Program-made: the position numbers and the translations under genes
Origin: Slackia faecicanis
GTDB lineage: Bacteria > Actinomycetota > Coriobacteriia > Coriobacteriales > Eggerthellaceae
Direction: 5' to 3'
Length of the DNA stretch: 64,000 nt
Assembly (NCBI RefSeq): GCF_003725295.1
Contig: NZ_QICB01000001.1
Span: 186,001-250,000 of the forward strand
Notes under the pieces: model-generated
The model's input: the letters and a program-made list of their open reading frames with translations, nothing else
Databases searched by the model: none
What the model was told of the DNA's origin: nothing
Shown: positions 1-9,600 of the stretch, piece by piece
Layout of the letters: each line of letters opens with the position of its first letter
Numbering within the stretch: position 1 is the first letter of the stretch

Positions 1-1
1 C

Positions 2-517
2 AAGGTGGAAACGGCCTTCGGCGACATCAGGAACCGCGTCGAAGACCAGAATTCGGTGTCGAAGATGAATTACCTCGACGCTTCCGAGAAGGAGTTCGTC
101 CGCCAGGTCGAGCAGATCGTTCCCGACGACCAGCCGATCATCAACAGCCCCGACGACGGAAGCATTTTCCTGTACGGATACGAGGGCGTGCGCACGTACT
201 ATCGTTATTTGACGGGTTATTCGCCGGAGTCGAACGAGTCCGAAGACAGCGCCGCGATCAGGCAGGGCCTGTACCGGATCGCCGAAGACGAGCGCGTGCG
301 TCAAGCCGTGGAATCCATCGGGGCCGAATACGTCCTGGTTTTGGACCAGGGCAAAGACCAAGACCTCGGCTCCGACATGGAGCGTCGCCGTTTCGTCCTG
401 AAAGACGATATCGACAACGAGCTATGGAGCGGCATCCGCGCTATCGACGACGCCACGCCCGGCTTCGAAACGGTGCTGAGCGAAGGCGATATGAGGCTGT
501 ATCGCATCGTGGTATAA
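2..517 (+). CDS. C-terminal end of a DUF6541-like membrane protein (5' truncated)
   Basis: The reading frame is open from the window edge, so the true start lies upstream; only about 171 C-terminal residues are visible. They contain no membrane helix and look like the soluble tail of large actinobacterial envelope proteins of the DUF6541 type: an 'INSPDDGSIFLYGYEG' stretch, then a Tyr-rich region, then 'VESIGAEYVLVLDQG' and a short beta-like end. Members of that family are multi-helix membrane proteins, often thought to be glycosyltransferase-like, but no enzymatic activity is shown here. The neighbours are glycosyltransferases and an undecaprenyl-phosphate sugar transferase, so a role in envelope glycan assembly is likely. 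The family assignment is from memory of the domain's appearance and is moderate. Confidence 0.6.
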   Translation, partial: KVETAFGDIRNRVEDQNSVSKMNYLDASEKEFVRQVEQIVPDDQPIINSPDDGSIFLYGYEGVRTYYRYLTGYSPESNESEDSAAIRQGLYRIAEDERVRQAVESIGAEYVLVLDQGKDQDLGSDMERRRFVLKDDIDNELWSGIRAIDDATPGFETVLSEGDMRLYRIVV

Positions 518-542
518 GGTTTTCCGCCCTTGCCGCAAAGCT

Positions 543-588
543 GCGAAGGCCTCCCGCATCAAGCGTGCGGGAGGCCTTCGCGTATCGG
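543..588 (+). terminator. Terminator of the DUF6541-like gene
   Basis: A 16-bp perfect stem (543-558 with 566-581) and a 7-nt loop start 25 nt after the stop codon. The U-tract is poor. It lies between two convergent genes and fits the plus-strand gene. Confidence 0.6.
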
Positions 589-667
589 GTTTCGAACGGG
601 CCGGGGCATTCGTCCGTCGGGCGCTTCGGACGCCGTATTTTCGCGCTTGTACGGATGCGATGCCCTG

Positions 668-718
668 AACGCATGAAGCCCCGCCTTGTCCGGACGTCGT
701 TTGACAAGGCGGGGCTTC
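668..718 (-). terminator. Terminator of the glycosyltransferase operon
   Basis: A 16-bp perfect stem (675-690 with 703-718) with a 12-nt loop lies just downstream of the minus-strand glycosyltransferase stop codon. Confidence 0.6.
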
Positions 719-761
719 GTTTCGATAGCGTATGGTTGCGGGCGTTGCGCCCAGGCGGGCG

Positions 762-1706
762 TTACGCGTGCTTGTGCATGCTTTCCTGCTGGACGCGATA
801 GACTTCCAGCTCCCACATCTTGCGATGGCTTTTGGCCACGGTGTCGAGGATGGCGCCCGCCGTGATCGCGAGCGCGCCGCATGACACAAGGCCCGTCGCG
901 AGCACCGTCGAGGGGAACTTCGGCACGAGGCCCGTTTGGAAGAACTCGAGCACCACGGGAACCCCGACGATCAGGCCGAGCGCGAAGAAGACGAACGCGA
1001 TCCACCCGAAGAAGGCGAAGGGCTTGCTTTCGCGGAACAGCGAGGCGATGGCCATGAGCACCTTCGCGCCGTCTTCGAAGGTGGAAAGCTTGCTTTCGCT
1101 TCCTTCGGGGCGGTCGCGGTACTCGATCGGCACGTCGACGATGCGCCAGCGCTTGTCGACGGCGTGGATGGAAAGCTCCGTTTCGATCTGGAAGCCGGAG
1201 GAAAGGACGGGCATGGTCTTGACGAACGTGCGATTGAAGGCGCGGTAGCCGGTCATGACGTCGTCGAAGGCGTAGCCGTAGATGAATTTGATGAGCCAAC
1301 GCACCAGGTCGTTTCCGAATCCGTGGAAGGCGCGGTCGTTTTCTTCGCCGTAGCTGCCGTTGGACAGGCGGTCGCCGACGGTCATGTCGGCCTCGCCGGC
1401 GATGAGCGGCGCGAGCAGTTCGCGCGCGGCTTCGGCGGGATAGGTGTCGTCGCCGTCTACCATGAGGTAATAGTCGGCTTCGATGTCGCGAAACATCTGG
1501 CGCACGACGTTTCCCTTGCCCTGGCGCGGCTCGCGCTTCACGATGGCGCCGTGCGCACGCGCGATTTCGGCGGTGGCGTCCGTGGAATTGTTGTCGTAGA
1601 CGTAGATCGCGGCCTCGGGCAGCGAACGCTTGAAATCGTCCACCACCTTGGCGATGGTGATTTCTTCGTTGTAGCAGGGAATGAGTACGGCAATGCGGTC
1701 GGTCAT
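762..1706 (-). CDS. Family 2 glycosyltransferase, polyprenyl-phosphate type, with C-terminal membrane segments
   Basis: A 314-residue GT-A glycosyltransferase resembling DPM1/GtrB-like enzymes that move a sugar from a nucleotide donor to a polyprenyl phosphate. The N-terminus has 'VLIPCYNEE', a 'YDNNSTD' donor loop near residues 37-43 and 'VDGDDTYP' near 83-90, where the acidic cluster should bind metal and nucleotide sugar. About residues 230-300 hold two hydrophobic stretches, placing the active site on the cytoplasmic membrane face. It starts 21 nt after the TagO-like gene and probably shares its transcript. The actual sugar cannot be read from the sequence. Confidence 0.85.
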   Translation of the reverse strand: MTDRIAVLIPCYNEEITIAKVVDDFKRSLPEAAIYVYDNNSTDATAEIARAHGAIVKREPRQGKGNVVRQMFRDIEADYYLMVDGDDTYPAEAARELLAPLIAGEADMTVGDRLSNGSYGEENDRAFHGFGNDLVRWLIKFIYGYAFDDVMTGYRAFNRTFVKTMPVLSSGFQIETELSIHAVDKRWRIVDVPIEYRDRPEGSESKLSTFEDGAKVLMAIASLFRESKPFAFFGWIAFVFFALGLIVGVPVVLEFFQTGLVPKFPSTVLATGLVSCGALAITAGAILDTVAKSHRKMWELEVYRVQQESMHKHA

Positions 1707-1727
1707 GGTGTGCTCTCCGTGGGAGGT

Positions 1728-2933
1728 CTAACGACGGGTATCGGATCGGTCGGGGTCGGCTTCGTCTGCGGCTTTATCGGATGCCGCGGCGTTGTCGACG
1801 GCTTTGTTGAACTCTTCGGCGGCGCGTTTCTGGCCCGTTGCCGGGCGCGGCGCGTAATGGTGGCGCAGCACCGGTCCCAGCAGATGCAGGCGCACGACGA
1901 AAAACGCCGATATGCCGAAGGCCAGGGCCATGAACGCAAGGCGCATGACGCCGTGCGTTTCGGTGATGAAGATGGCGGAAACAGCCAGGATGGCGGTCCA
2001 TCCCCACATGATGAGGACCGTTTTGCGCTGGCTGAAGCCTTCGCGCAGCAGCTGGTGGTGGATATGCCCGTTGTCGGCCTGCTGGATGGGCTGGTGGGCG
2101 CGCATGCGGCGGATGATCGCCGAGGCGGTGTCGATGATGGGCACGCCCGCCACGAGGATCGGCACGAGCAGCGATACGAACAGCGCCGAGCGCGTGGTGG
2201 CGAACAGCGACACGATGCCGAGCGACATGCCGAGCAGCAGCGACCCCGAATCGCCCATGAAGATCGACGCGGGGTTGAAGTTGTAGCGCAGAAAGCCCAG
2301 GCAGATGCCGATGAGGCCGACCGCCAGAAACGCCGCGTCGAGACGGAAGGTCAGGGTGGCGAAGATGAACATGGTCAGCGCCGAAATGGCGGTGATGCCC
2401 GATGCCAGGCCGTCCAGGCCGTCGATCAGGTTGATGACGTTCATGAAGGCCACCAGGTAGAAGATGGTGATGGGGTAGGCGAAGATGCCGAAATCGATGT
2501 AGCCTGGGCCCACGGGATTGTGCATGTCGGAAAGCAGCAGGCCCGACGCCGCCACAATGCCCGCCGCCGCGATCTGTCCGAGCAGCTTGGTGCGCGGACG
2601 CAGGTCGAAGATGTCGTCGGCCACGCCCACGAGGAAGATCAAGACCACGCCGATCATGACGCCCGGGTACCAGATATTGCGGCTCACGGGGCTGTGCAGG
2701 GGGTAGTTCCATCCGAAGAACTGCGTGCCGATCCAAATGGCGGCAAGTCCTGCGGCCAGGCCGCCGAACATGGCCACGCCGCCGAAGCGCGCCGTGGGCT
2801 GTTTATTCACACGGCGGGCGTTCGGATAGTCGACGGCATCGACGACGAATGCGAGCTTTTTGACGGAGGGAACGAGCGCCATGGTTACAATGCAGGCGAC
2901 TGCAGTCACTATGACATAATGCAACCAGGTCAA
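1728..2933 (-). CDS. Undecaprenyl-phosphate sugar-1-phosphate transferase (TagO/WecA family)
   Basis: A 401-residue integral membrane enzyme of the MraY/WecA superfamily, expected to link a HexNAc-1-phosphate to undecaprenyl phosphate and so start synthesis of a secondary wall polymer. Family motifs are in order: 'VADDIFDL' near 104-111, 'NLIDGLDGLASG' near 168-179, 'FMGDSGS' near 225-231 and the 'HIHHQLL' loop near 290-296. I chose the TTG start because an ACGGAG ribosome site lies 5-6 nt upstream. The C-terminal tail (about 360-401) is hydrophilic and acidic. It is followed by a polyprenyl-type glycosyltransferase and is divergent from another, forming an envelope glycan cluster. Mur versus teichoic-acid use is unresolved, though the HIHH motif points to WecA/TagO rather than MraY. 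Confidence 0.88.
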   Translation of the reverse strand: MTWLHYVIVTAVACIVTMALVPSVKKLAFVVDAVDYPNARRVNKQPTARFGGVAMFGGLAAGLAAIWIGTQFFGWNYPLHSPVSRNIWYPGVMIGVVLIFLVGVADDIFDLRPRTKLLGQIAAAGIVAASGLLLSDMHNPVGPGYIDFGIFAYPITIFYLVAFMNVINLIDGLDGLASGITAISALTMFIFATLTFRLDAAFLAVGLIGICLGFLRYNFNPASIFMGDSGSLLLGMSLGIVSLFATTRSALFVSLLVPILVAGVPIIDTASAIIRRMRAHQPIQQADNGHIHHQLLREGFSQRKTVLIMWGWTAILAVSAIFITETHGVMRLAFMALAFGISAFFVVRLHLLGPVLRHHYAPRPATGQKRAAEEFNKAVDNAAASDKAADEADPDRSDTRR

Positions 2934-2984
2934 CGTAGCTCCGTTCGATGATGATGAATAAAACCGCGCTGCGAGACGATCGAG

Positions 2985-3015
2985 CGCGTACCAAACTAAT
3001 ATTTTATAATAGATC
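2985..3015. promoter_or_regulatory. AT-rich divergent promoter region
   Basis: An AT-rich island in an otherwise GC-rich stretch lies between the divergent tagO-like and glycosyltransferase genes. It contains a perfect TATAAT (3005-3010) on the plus strand and TATAAA-like sequence on the minus strand. I see no convincing -35 box. Confidence 0.4.
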
Positions 3016-3081
3016 GAACATGGTTTTCGAATTTTATCGAAATAGATTCGTGCGACGCGTTAAATTCCAAGGAGTCTTCCA

Positions 3082-4143
3082 GTGGCGAACAAACCCGGCA
3101 TCAGCGTGATCATTCCCGTCTACAAGGTACAAGACTGGGTGGGGCGCGCCATCGAGTCGATCCAGGCCCAGACGTTCGGCAATTTCGAGTTGCTGCTCGT
3201 CGATGACGGAAGTCCCGACGAAAGCGGCGCGATCTGCGACTCCTACGCCGCGCGCGACGAGCGCATCACGGTGATCCATAAGCCCAACGGCGGCGCGGCA
3301 AGCGCGCGCAACGCTGCTATGGCGCAGGCGAAAGGCGAGTACCTGTTCTTCATGGACGCTGACGACTGGTGCGAGCCCGAAATGCTCGAGCGCATGTACG
3401 AGCGCGCCGAATCGGGCCCGTATGACCTGGTGGTCGCGGGCTTTTACATCGACACCTATCGCAGCGACGACAAATTCTTCCGCGAGACGAAAAGCCTTCC
3501 GTCGAAAACCTACGCGTCGGTTCGCGAGTTCCGCGAAGACGCATACCGCCTGTTCGACCGCAACCTTTTGTATACCCCCTGGAACAAGCTGTTCAGGGCG
3601 TCGTATCTGTTCGAGCGCGATATCGAATTCCCCGACGTATGGTGGGACGACCTGCCGTTCAATCTGGCCGTCCTGCGCGATGTCGAGCGCGTGGCGCTCA
3701 TGGAAGACGCCTTTTATCACTTCCTGCGCGCACGTTCCGAAAGCGAGAACACGAAGTATCGCGCCGGCACGTTCGAGAAGCGCGAAGAGGAAGACGGCTG
3801 GATGCGCGAGCTTTACGAGCATTGGGGCGTAAGCGACGAGGCCTCGCGCGAATTTCTGGCCCGCCGCCACGTCGAGCGTGTGGTGGGCTGCATCGAAACG
3901 GTGACCTGCGCCGATTGCCCGCTTTCGCCGCAGGAGAAAAAGGCGGAGGTCGCGCGCATGGTGCTGGCCCCGTCGGTCCGGCGCGCCGTGGCCGAGGCCC
4001 GTCCCGGTTCTTTGATGATGCGCGCCATGCTTCTGCCGATCCGCTGGCGCAAGCCCGGCCTCATGACGGCGGAAAGCCGGTTCATTTCCTGGGTGAAGCG
4101 CAATTTCGTGGGCGTGTTCGCCTATTTGAAAGCCCATCGATAA
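3082..4143 (+). CDS. Family 2 glycosyltransferase (GT-A, soluble)
   Basis: A 353-residue family 2 glycosyltransferase, probably adding a sugar to a cell-envelope glycan. Visible motifs are 'SVIIPVYKVQDW' at the N-terminus, 'LLVDDGSPDESG' near 38-49 and 'FFMDADDWCEP' near 89-99, the last holding the DxD metal site. There is no membrane helix, so it should be cytoplasmic and peripheral. The GTG start is preceded by AAGGAG 8 nt upstream. It is divergent from the TagO-like gene and ends at a strong terminator. The C-terminal 130 residues are basic and poorly conserved, which is usual for acceptor-binding regions. Donor and acceptor are unknown. Confidence 0.85.
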   Translation: MANKPGISVIIPVYKVQDWVGRAIESIQAQTFGNFELLLVDDGSPDESGAICDSYAARDERITVIHKPNGGAASARNAAMAQAKGEYLFFMDADDWCEPEMLERMYERAESGPYDLVVAGFYIDTYRSDDKFFRETKSLPSKTYASVREFREDAYRLFDRNLLYTPWNKLFRASYLFERDIEFPDVWWDDLPFNLAVLRDVERVALMEDAFYHFLRARSESENTKYRAGTFEKREEEDGWMRELYEHWGVSDEASREFLARRHVERVVGCIETVTCADCPLSPQEKKAEVARMVLAPSVRRAVAEARPGSLMMRAMLLPIRWRKPGLMTAESRFISWVKRNFVGVFAYLKAHR

Positions 4144-4149
4144 GATGCG

Positions 4150-4190
4150 AAGAGGCGGTTCCGTATGCATCGGAACCGCCTCTTGTTTTC
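4150..4190 (+). terminator. Intrinsic terminator of the glycosyltransferase
   Basis: A 14-bp perfect stem (4150-4163 with 4171-4184), a 7-nt loop and a following GTTTTC tract lie 7 nt after the stop codon. Confidence 0.8.
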
Positions 4191-4383
4191 CGGCGCCGAG
4201 CGTTCGGCGCGGCGTCCTTCATTCGAAAGGCATCCGTTCGGCGAATGCAGACATCGTACGACGGGCGTTTTCTGCGTTTCATTCAGGCGGAAGGCGTGCG
4301 ACGAACGTCACGCACGGAGTCCGCCGCCTCGTCGTTGCCGCCGTGGCGGCGAGAAAAGGGGCTCATGCGGTCAATGGGGCGCT

Positions 4384-5823
4384 TTACGCCAGCTCGGCCT
4401 TCGTTCGCCCTGCGCGTCCGATGCGCTCGAAGCGTTCGAGGTCGCTTTCCGACATGCCCTGGGTAGGCGTCTGGCGCTTGGCATGCTGCGGGTCGGCCTC
4501 GTCGTTCCAGATTCGGTCGGCAGCATCCGCCCAGGCTTCGGCGAACGGCCTGCATTTCGCGCACAGCTCCTCGGCGCTTTCGGCGCATTGCAGGTCGGTC
4601 GAGCGGGCATGCGTGCGCGCCACCATGGATTCCAGGCAATCGGGGTTTTCGAGCATGGGGCAGGGGCGCAGCAGATTGTCGTTGAACGGCTGGCCTTCGT
4701 AATAGGCTTTGAAAAGCGGCGATCGCAGCGCCTCGAGCAGGCTTACGTCATGGATGTTGGCGTTCGAATAATGGATGAACACGCAGGGCTCGACATCGCC
4801 CGCGGCGTTGATATGCAGGTAGCGCCTGCCGCCCGCGATGCAGCCGCCCACGAATTCGCCGTCGTTTTGAAAATCGAGCGTGAACAGGGGTTTCTTCGAG
4901 CGCATCGCGCGTACGAATCGGTAGAGATGCTCGCGCTGCTCGACGCTCGGCATCAGTTCGACCGGCGCGTCGGCGCCTACCGGCATGAAGGTGAAGATCC
5001 AGCAGAACAGCGCGCCCGCTTCGATCAGGCGGTCGAAGTATTCCTCGGATGCCACGGCTTCGGCGTTTTGCGAGGTGTAGCATGCGGAAATGCCGAACGG
5101 GAGGCCGTGCTTTTTCAAGAGGGCCATGGCTGCTTCGATGCGGTCGTAGGTTCCCTCGCCGCGGCGCGCGTCGGTAGTTTCGCGCGTGCCTTCGGCGCTG
5201 ATGGCGGGAACGAAGTTCTTCACGCGGATCATATCCTGGCAGAACTCCTCATCGATCAACGTGGCGTTGGTGAAGCAGAGAAACGCGCAGTCGGGGTGCT
5301 TCTCGCACAGGCGGATGACGTCTTTCTTGCGCACGAGCGGTTCGCCGCCCGTGTAGATATAGATGTGGACGCCCAGTTCCTTGCCTTGGCGGATGATCGA
5401 ATCGATGTCGTCGAAGCTCAGGTTGAGCTTGTGGCCGTAGTCGGCGGCCCAGCAGCCGGTGCAGTGCAGGTTGCAGGCGCTGGTGGGGTCGAGCAGGATG
5501 GCCCAGGGAATGTTGCATTCGTATTCCCGGCGCGCCTTCTCCTGTTTCGGCCACGCGAGGAAATTCGCTTCCACCAGGAGGGTTTTCAGAAGGGCCGGCA
5601 CGATTTCCTCGTTGAGATGCAGGGTCTTCATGGCCAGTTCGTACCAGTTGTTCTTCTGTTCGAACGCCGTGCGAAACGCCGCGCGCTGTTCGGGGAACAG
5701 CGATTCGGGCAGCAGAGGCTCGAGCATGTCCATGATCGTGTCGACGTGGCCTTCGGGGTCTTTGACGATGTAGTCGACGAGCTTGTTCAGCGCCAGGCGC
5801 TTCATGTGGTCGGTCGTGTTCAC
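4384..5823 (-). CDS. Radical SAM protein with Cys-rich SPASM-like C-terminus
   Basis: A 479-residue radical SAM enzyme. The canonical CX3CX2C cluster motif is 'CNLHCTGC' at residues 117-124, followed by 'YTGGEP' near 157-162 for SAM binding. The C-terminal third has seven or more cysteines, including those in 'GDVEPC', 'RPCPML' and 'LCAKC', consistent with an auxiliary Fe-S cluster as in SPASM/twitch enzymes. The first 100 residues precede the barrel and are not recognised. I chose the GTG start at 5823 because AAAGGA lies 9 nt upstream; the ATG at 5805 is an alternative. It is divergent from a TetR regulator. No peptide substrate gene lies nearby, so the reaction is unknown. Confidence 0.82.
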   Translation of the reverse strand: MNTTDHMKRLALNKLVDYIVKDPEGHVDTIMDMLEPLLPESLFPEQRAAFRTAFEQKNNWYELAMKTLHLNEEIVPALLKTLLVEANFLAWPKQEKARREYECNIPWAILLDPTSACNLHCTGCWAADYGHKLNLSFDDIDSIIRQGKELGVHIYIYTGGEPLVRKKDVIRLCEKHPDCAFLCFTNATLIDEEFCQDMIRVKNFVPAISAEGTRETTDARRGEGTYDRIEAAMALLKKHGLPFGISACYTSQNAEAVASEEYFDRLIEAGALFCWIFTFMPVGADAPVELMPSVEQREHLYRFVRAMRSKKPLFTLDFQNDGEFVGGCIAGGRRYLHINAAGDVEPCVFIHYSNANIHDVSLLEALRSPLFKAYYEGQPFNDNLLRPCPMLENPDCLESMVARTHARSTDLQCAESAEELCAKCRPFAEAWADAADRIWNDEADPQHAKRQTPTQGMSESDLERFERIGRAGRTKAELA

Positions 5824-5893
5824 GGCAGTCGTCCTTTCAGTGCGGACCTCTGTGGTTTCGTTCCATTCGATGTTGTTTTTTCCACATATGGGG

Positions 5894-5921
5894 ATTATAT
5901 TCTTGGGAACACCGCCGACAA
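5894..5921 (-). promoter_or_regulatory. Promoter of the radical SAM gene
   Basis: On the minus strand a TTGTCG -35 (5916-5921) and a perfect TATAAT -10 (5894-5899) are separated by 16 nt. The -10 lies about 70 nt upstream of the GTG start, in the interval shared with the divergent TetR gene. Confidence 0.6.
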
Positions 5922-5985
5922 TTGCCAATGAAAGGCGTTGTGCGCACTAAGCCGCGCAGCGTTTGAGAACGAGGGGGAACATCAT

Positions 5986-6633
5986 ATGCCGATTGAACGC
6001 ACTATGAAAACGAAGAAGGTCGATCGTCGCGTCCTGAAGACGCGCAAAGCCCTTTTCGAGGCATTCGACCGCCTTTTGTGCACGAAAGATTACGACAAGA
6101 TCACTATTTCCGAGCTTGCACGCGAGGCCGATATCGACCGCAAGACGTTCTATCTGCACTACAGCTCGATCGACGACATGATCGATGACAAGGTTGACGC
6201 CATGGTGGCCGAAATCCTCGACGACGTGGAAGAGGACATGCGCCGCCGAAGCGGGGAGGCGGCGAATGCTTCCGAGCGGGTCGAGCCCGACCTTCACGTG
6301 TTCTTCGCCGGGGTGAACAGGGCCATGATGGCGCATCTGCCCATGAAAGAGCATATTTTCTCCGCCATGCCCGCCACCGTGCTGGCCGACCGTCTTGCCC
6401 GTCCGCTGGCCAAGGAAGTGCGTCTGCGCGCCGCCGACCGCCTCAAGGTGGAAGACGACGTGCTTGAAATCTATATCGCCTCGCTGGTCGGCGGCATCCT
6501 GGGCGCCTACAGCGCCTGGATCGAGCGCGGCATGAAAGTGCCCGACGAGCGCGTGTCCGATATCGCGAGCCGCATGCTCGGCGTGTGCGTGCGCGAATTC
6601 TTCGAGATGAACGGCGAGGTGCTCGGCCGCTAA
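5986..6633 (+). CDS. TetR/AcrR family transcriptional regulator
   Basis: A 215-residue regulator. The N-terminal helix-turn-helix spans about residues 14-60, with 'ITISELAREADIDRKTFYLHYSS' split by the typical TetR recognition-helix motif 'RKTFYLHY'. The remaining 150 residues form the expected helical ligand-binding and dimer domain, with no recognised ligand signature. ATG at 5986 is preceded by GAGGGGG. The divergent arrangement with the radical SAM gene, with only about 160 nt between starts, suggests that it controls that gene and itself. It is convergent with the SNF2 helicase 29 nt downstream. Confidence 0.85.
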   Translation: MPIERTMKTKKVDRRVLKTRKALFEAFDRLLCTKDYDKITISELAREADIDRKTFYLHYSSIDDMIDDKVDAMVAEILDDVEEDMRRRSGEAANASERVEPDLHVFFAGVNRAMMAHLPMKEHIFSAMPATVLADRLARPLAKEVRLRAADRLKVEDDVLEIYIASLVGGILGAYSAWIERGMKVPDERVSDIASRMLGVCVREFFEMNGEVLGR

Positions 6634-6662
6634 AGGCGGCTGCGCGCCTCGCGCGTCGCTCG

Positions 6663-9600
6663 CTATCCCTGGAGCAGCTCGAGCAGCTCGTCGCCGGTCA
6701 GTTTTAGCGACGAGGCGGCGTTTGCGCCGATGACTTTGTCGGCCAGGTCGCTTTTCGCCTGTTGGAGCGCCACGATGCGCTCTTCGATCGTGCCTTTCGC
6801 GATCACCTGGTGCACGTTGACGCAGCGCGTCTGTCCGATGCGATGGGCGCGGTCGGTGGCTTGGGCCTGCGCGGCCGCATTCCACCAGGGGTCGGCGTGG
6901 ATCACGACCGAGGCGCCCGTCAGGTTCAATCCCGTGCCGCCCGCCTTAAGCGACACCAGAAACACCGGCGTGTCGTCGGCATTGAACGCATCGACCAGGT
7001 CGATGCGTTCTTTTTTGGGCGTCGCGCCCGTGATGGTGTAATACGGCATGCCGAGCTTGTCCAGCTCGTCGGCTATCAGCGTAAGAAAGCTCGTGAACTG
7101 TGAGAAGACCAGGGTTTTCTGCCCGTCGTTTTCGGCCGATTCGAGCAGGTCGACGATGGCTGCGATCTTCGCGCCGGGCTCGGGGTAGTCCTGCATGGCC
7201 AGGCGCGGGTCGCAGCAGATCTGGCGCAGGCGCGTCAGCTCGGCGAGCACTTCGACGCCCGGCCCCTTGGCTTCGCCGTCTTTGCTTTTGCGCAGGGCAC
7301 GCTGCGCGGCGAGCGATTCTCTGAGCTGCTGTTCGTAGGCGAGGTAGAGTTTTTCCTGCTTGCGCGTCATGGGGACATGCACCGCCGATTCGATCTTGTC
7401 GGGCAGGTCGTCGAGCACGTCGGCCTTCAGGCGCCTGAGCATGAAGGGGCCCACCAGGGCCTGCAGGCGCGCGGCCGCATCGTCGTTTCCTCCGATGATG
7501 TCGAGCTCGAAGCGCTCGCGAAAGCGCATGTAGGATCCCAGAAGCCCGGGCATCAGGAAGTCGAAGATGCTCCAGATCTCGCTCAGCCTGTTTTCCATGG
7601 GGGTGCCGGTCAGGGCGAACCGGAGTTTCGCGCGCACCCGCTTGACGGCGCGCGCGGTGAGCGTGCCGTGGTTTTTGATGTATTGCGCCTCGTCGAGCGC
7701 GCAGCAGTAGAAATCGCGTGCGGCGTAGTCCTTGACGTCGATGCGTGCGAGGTCGTACGAGGTCACGAACACGTCGACGGCGTCCTCGGCCCGCGCGGCG
7801 ATTCTTTCCTGCTTGGTTCCCGCTACGGCGCGCACGTTCAGCTCGGGCGCGAAGCGCTCGAATTCGGCGGTCCAGTTGTAGACCAGCGAGGCGGGGCAGA
7901 CCACCAGGCTCGGTCCTATGGCGCGCGCCTCGTCGCGGCGGGCGAGCAGAAACGATATGAGCTGCAGCGATTTGCCGAGGCCCATCTCGTCGGCAAGGAT
8001 GCCTCCGAATCCCAGGTCGGCGAGGGAATTCATCCACGAGAACCCTTCGCGCTGATAGGGGCGCAGCGTATTCGCGAGCGTTTCGGGCACCGCGCGTTCG
8101 ACGGTCTTGGCGCCGCGCAGCTTCTGGACGTACGTCTCGAACGCCGCGTCGCGGCGCGCGTCATCGAGCGTTTCGTCCAGATAGACCGCGCGATATGCGG
8201 GCAGCTCGACGGTTCCGGCCGTGAGGGCGGCGGGCGTCAGGTCGAGGTCGCGCGCGAGCTTGTCGAGCTGAGCCAGCTCGAAATCGGCCATATCGAGGAA
8301 GGCGCCCGATTTAAGGCGGTGGTAGCGCTTGCGCGCGCGATAGCTTCCGAGCAGCGCGGCCAGCTCGTCGCGGTCGAGGTCGGTCGCGTGCACGTCGAGG
8401 TCGATCAGGTCGCCCGCGAGCGATATGCCCACGCTGATGCGCGGCTTCTTGTCGGAAACGAGCCGGTCGAACGCGTCGGTGGTATACACCGACCCCTGTT
8501 CGGCGAAGCGGGCCATGCCGCTGAACAGCAGGTCGGCGACGCTTTGGGGGCGCTCGAGCGAAAGGAAATGGCAGCGCGCGCGATCGTCGGCGCTCGCCTT
8601 GCGCGGCGCAGCGTCGTCGAAGTAGGCATGCATCAGCGCATAGGCCGCGCGTTCGAGCTTCTCGTCGGGAAGCGGGCGGGCCTGCGCGTCGTCGCCTTCC
8701 CAGCGCGGACCTTCCATCGTAAGGGCTCTGCGGCTCGCGCCGTATTTCACGACCGCCTCGCACGTGACGGCGGCGTCGATTTTGTCGAAATAGAATTCCA
8801 GCGTTCCTTCGACGGGCCTCCAGGCGTCGAGCTTCTCGGGCGCCGATACCTGCAAGGATCGCTCGATGCGCGGCAGGATCGCCGAACAGAACAGGGCGAG
8901 GTCATCTTCGCTGACGAACAGTTCGTCGCTGTCGGCAGAGTGCAGCATGTGCAGAAACGCCGCGCAGCCGGCGAGTTTTTCGGAACAGCGGTAAAACGTC
9001 TCGTCCTGCCACAGATAGAGGCGCCCGCCGTGCGAGATCGCCACCGCTTCGCATGGCGAAGCGATCGAGATGCCGCCGTCTTCCCAGGTCATATTCACTT
9101 CGATGCGCGGGTCGCAGCATTCGACGTGGGCGACGGTGCGCGATCTTACGCCGTAATCGGCGCCCTCGACGAGAAAGGACGCGTCTTGGCAGGCGTCGAG
9201 GAAGTCGATGAGCTCGAATTCGTTCAGGTCGAGCACGCGGCCCGACGCCTCGCTTCCGCGGATGCCCGTCGCCGCGCGTCGGCGGGCGCAGACGGCGCGG
9301 TCGATCAGTTCGGCCATGGCGCGGCCGTGCGCGGTGAAGGCGTCGAGGGCATGGGTGAACGCGAGCTTTTTGCCGTAGGAGCGCCATGCGCCGCGTTGCA
9401 CGTCGTCGACGAACGCGCCGACGTCTTTCATGACGTATGCGCCGTCGGGGCCGACCACCTTGAACTGCACCGCCCACGAGCGGTAGCCGTATACGAACGT
9501 GGGCTCGATGTCGATACCGCTAACCTCGACGGCCTTCTCGGCCGCATCGGCGCGGCGGATCAGGTCGGCGAGGCATGCGGTGGTTTCGGGCTTGCGATGC

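Noticed and set aside
936-2951. Long plus-strand frame opposite the tagO and glycosyltransferase genes
   Set aside because: Its translation is rich in His, Arg, Glu and Gly with no fold or motif. It mirrors two strong minus-strand genes, a usual effect of high GC.
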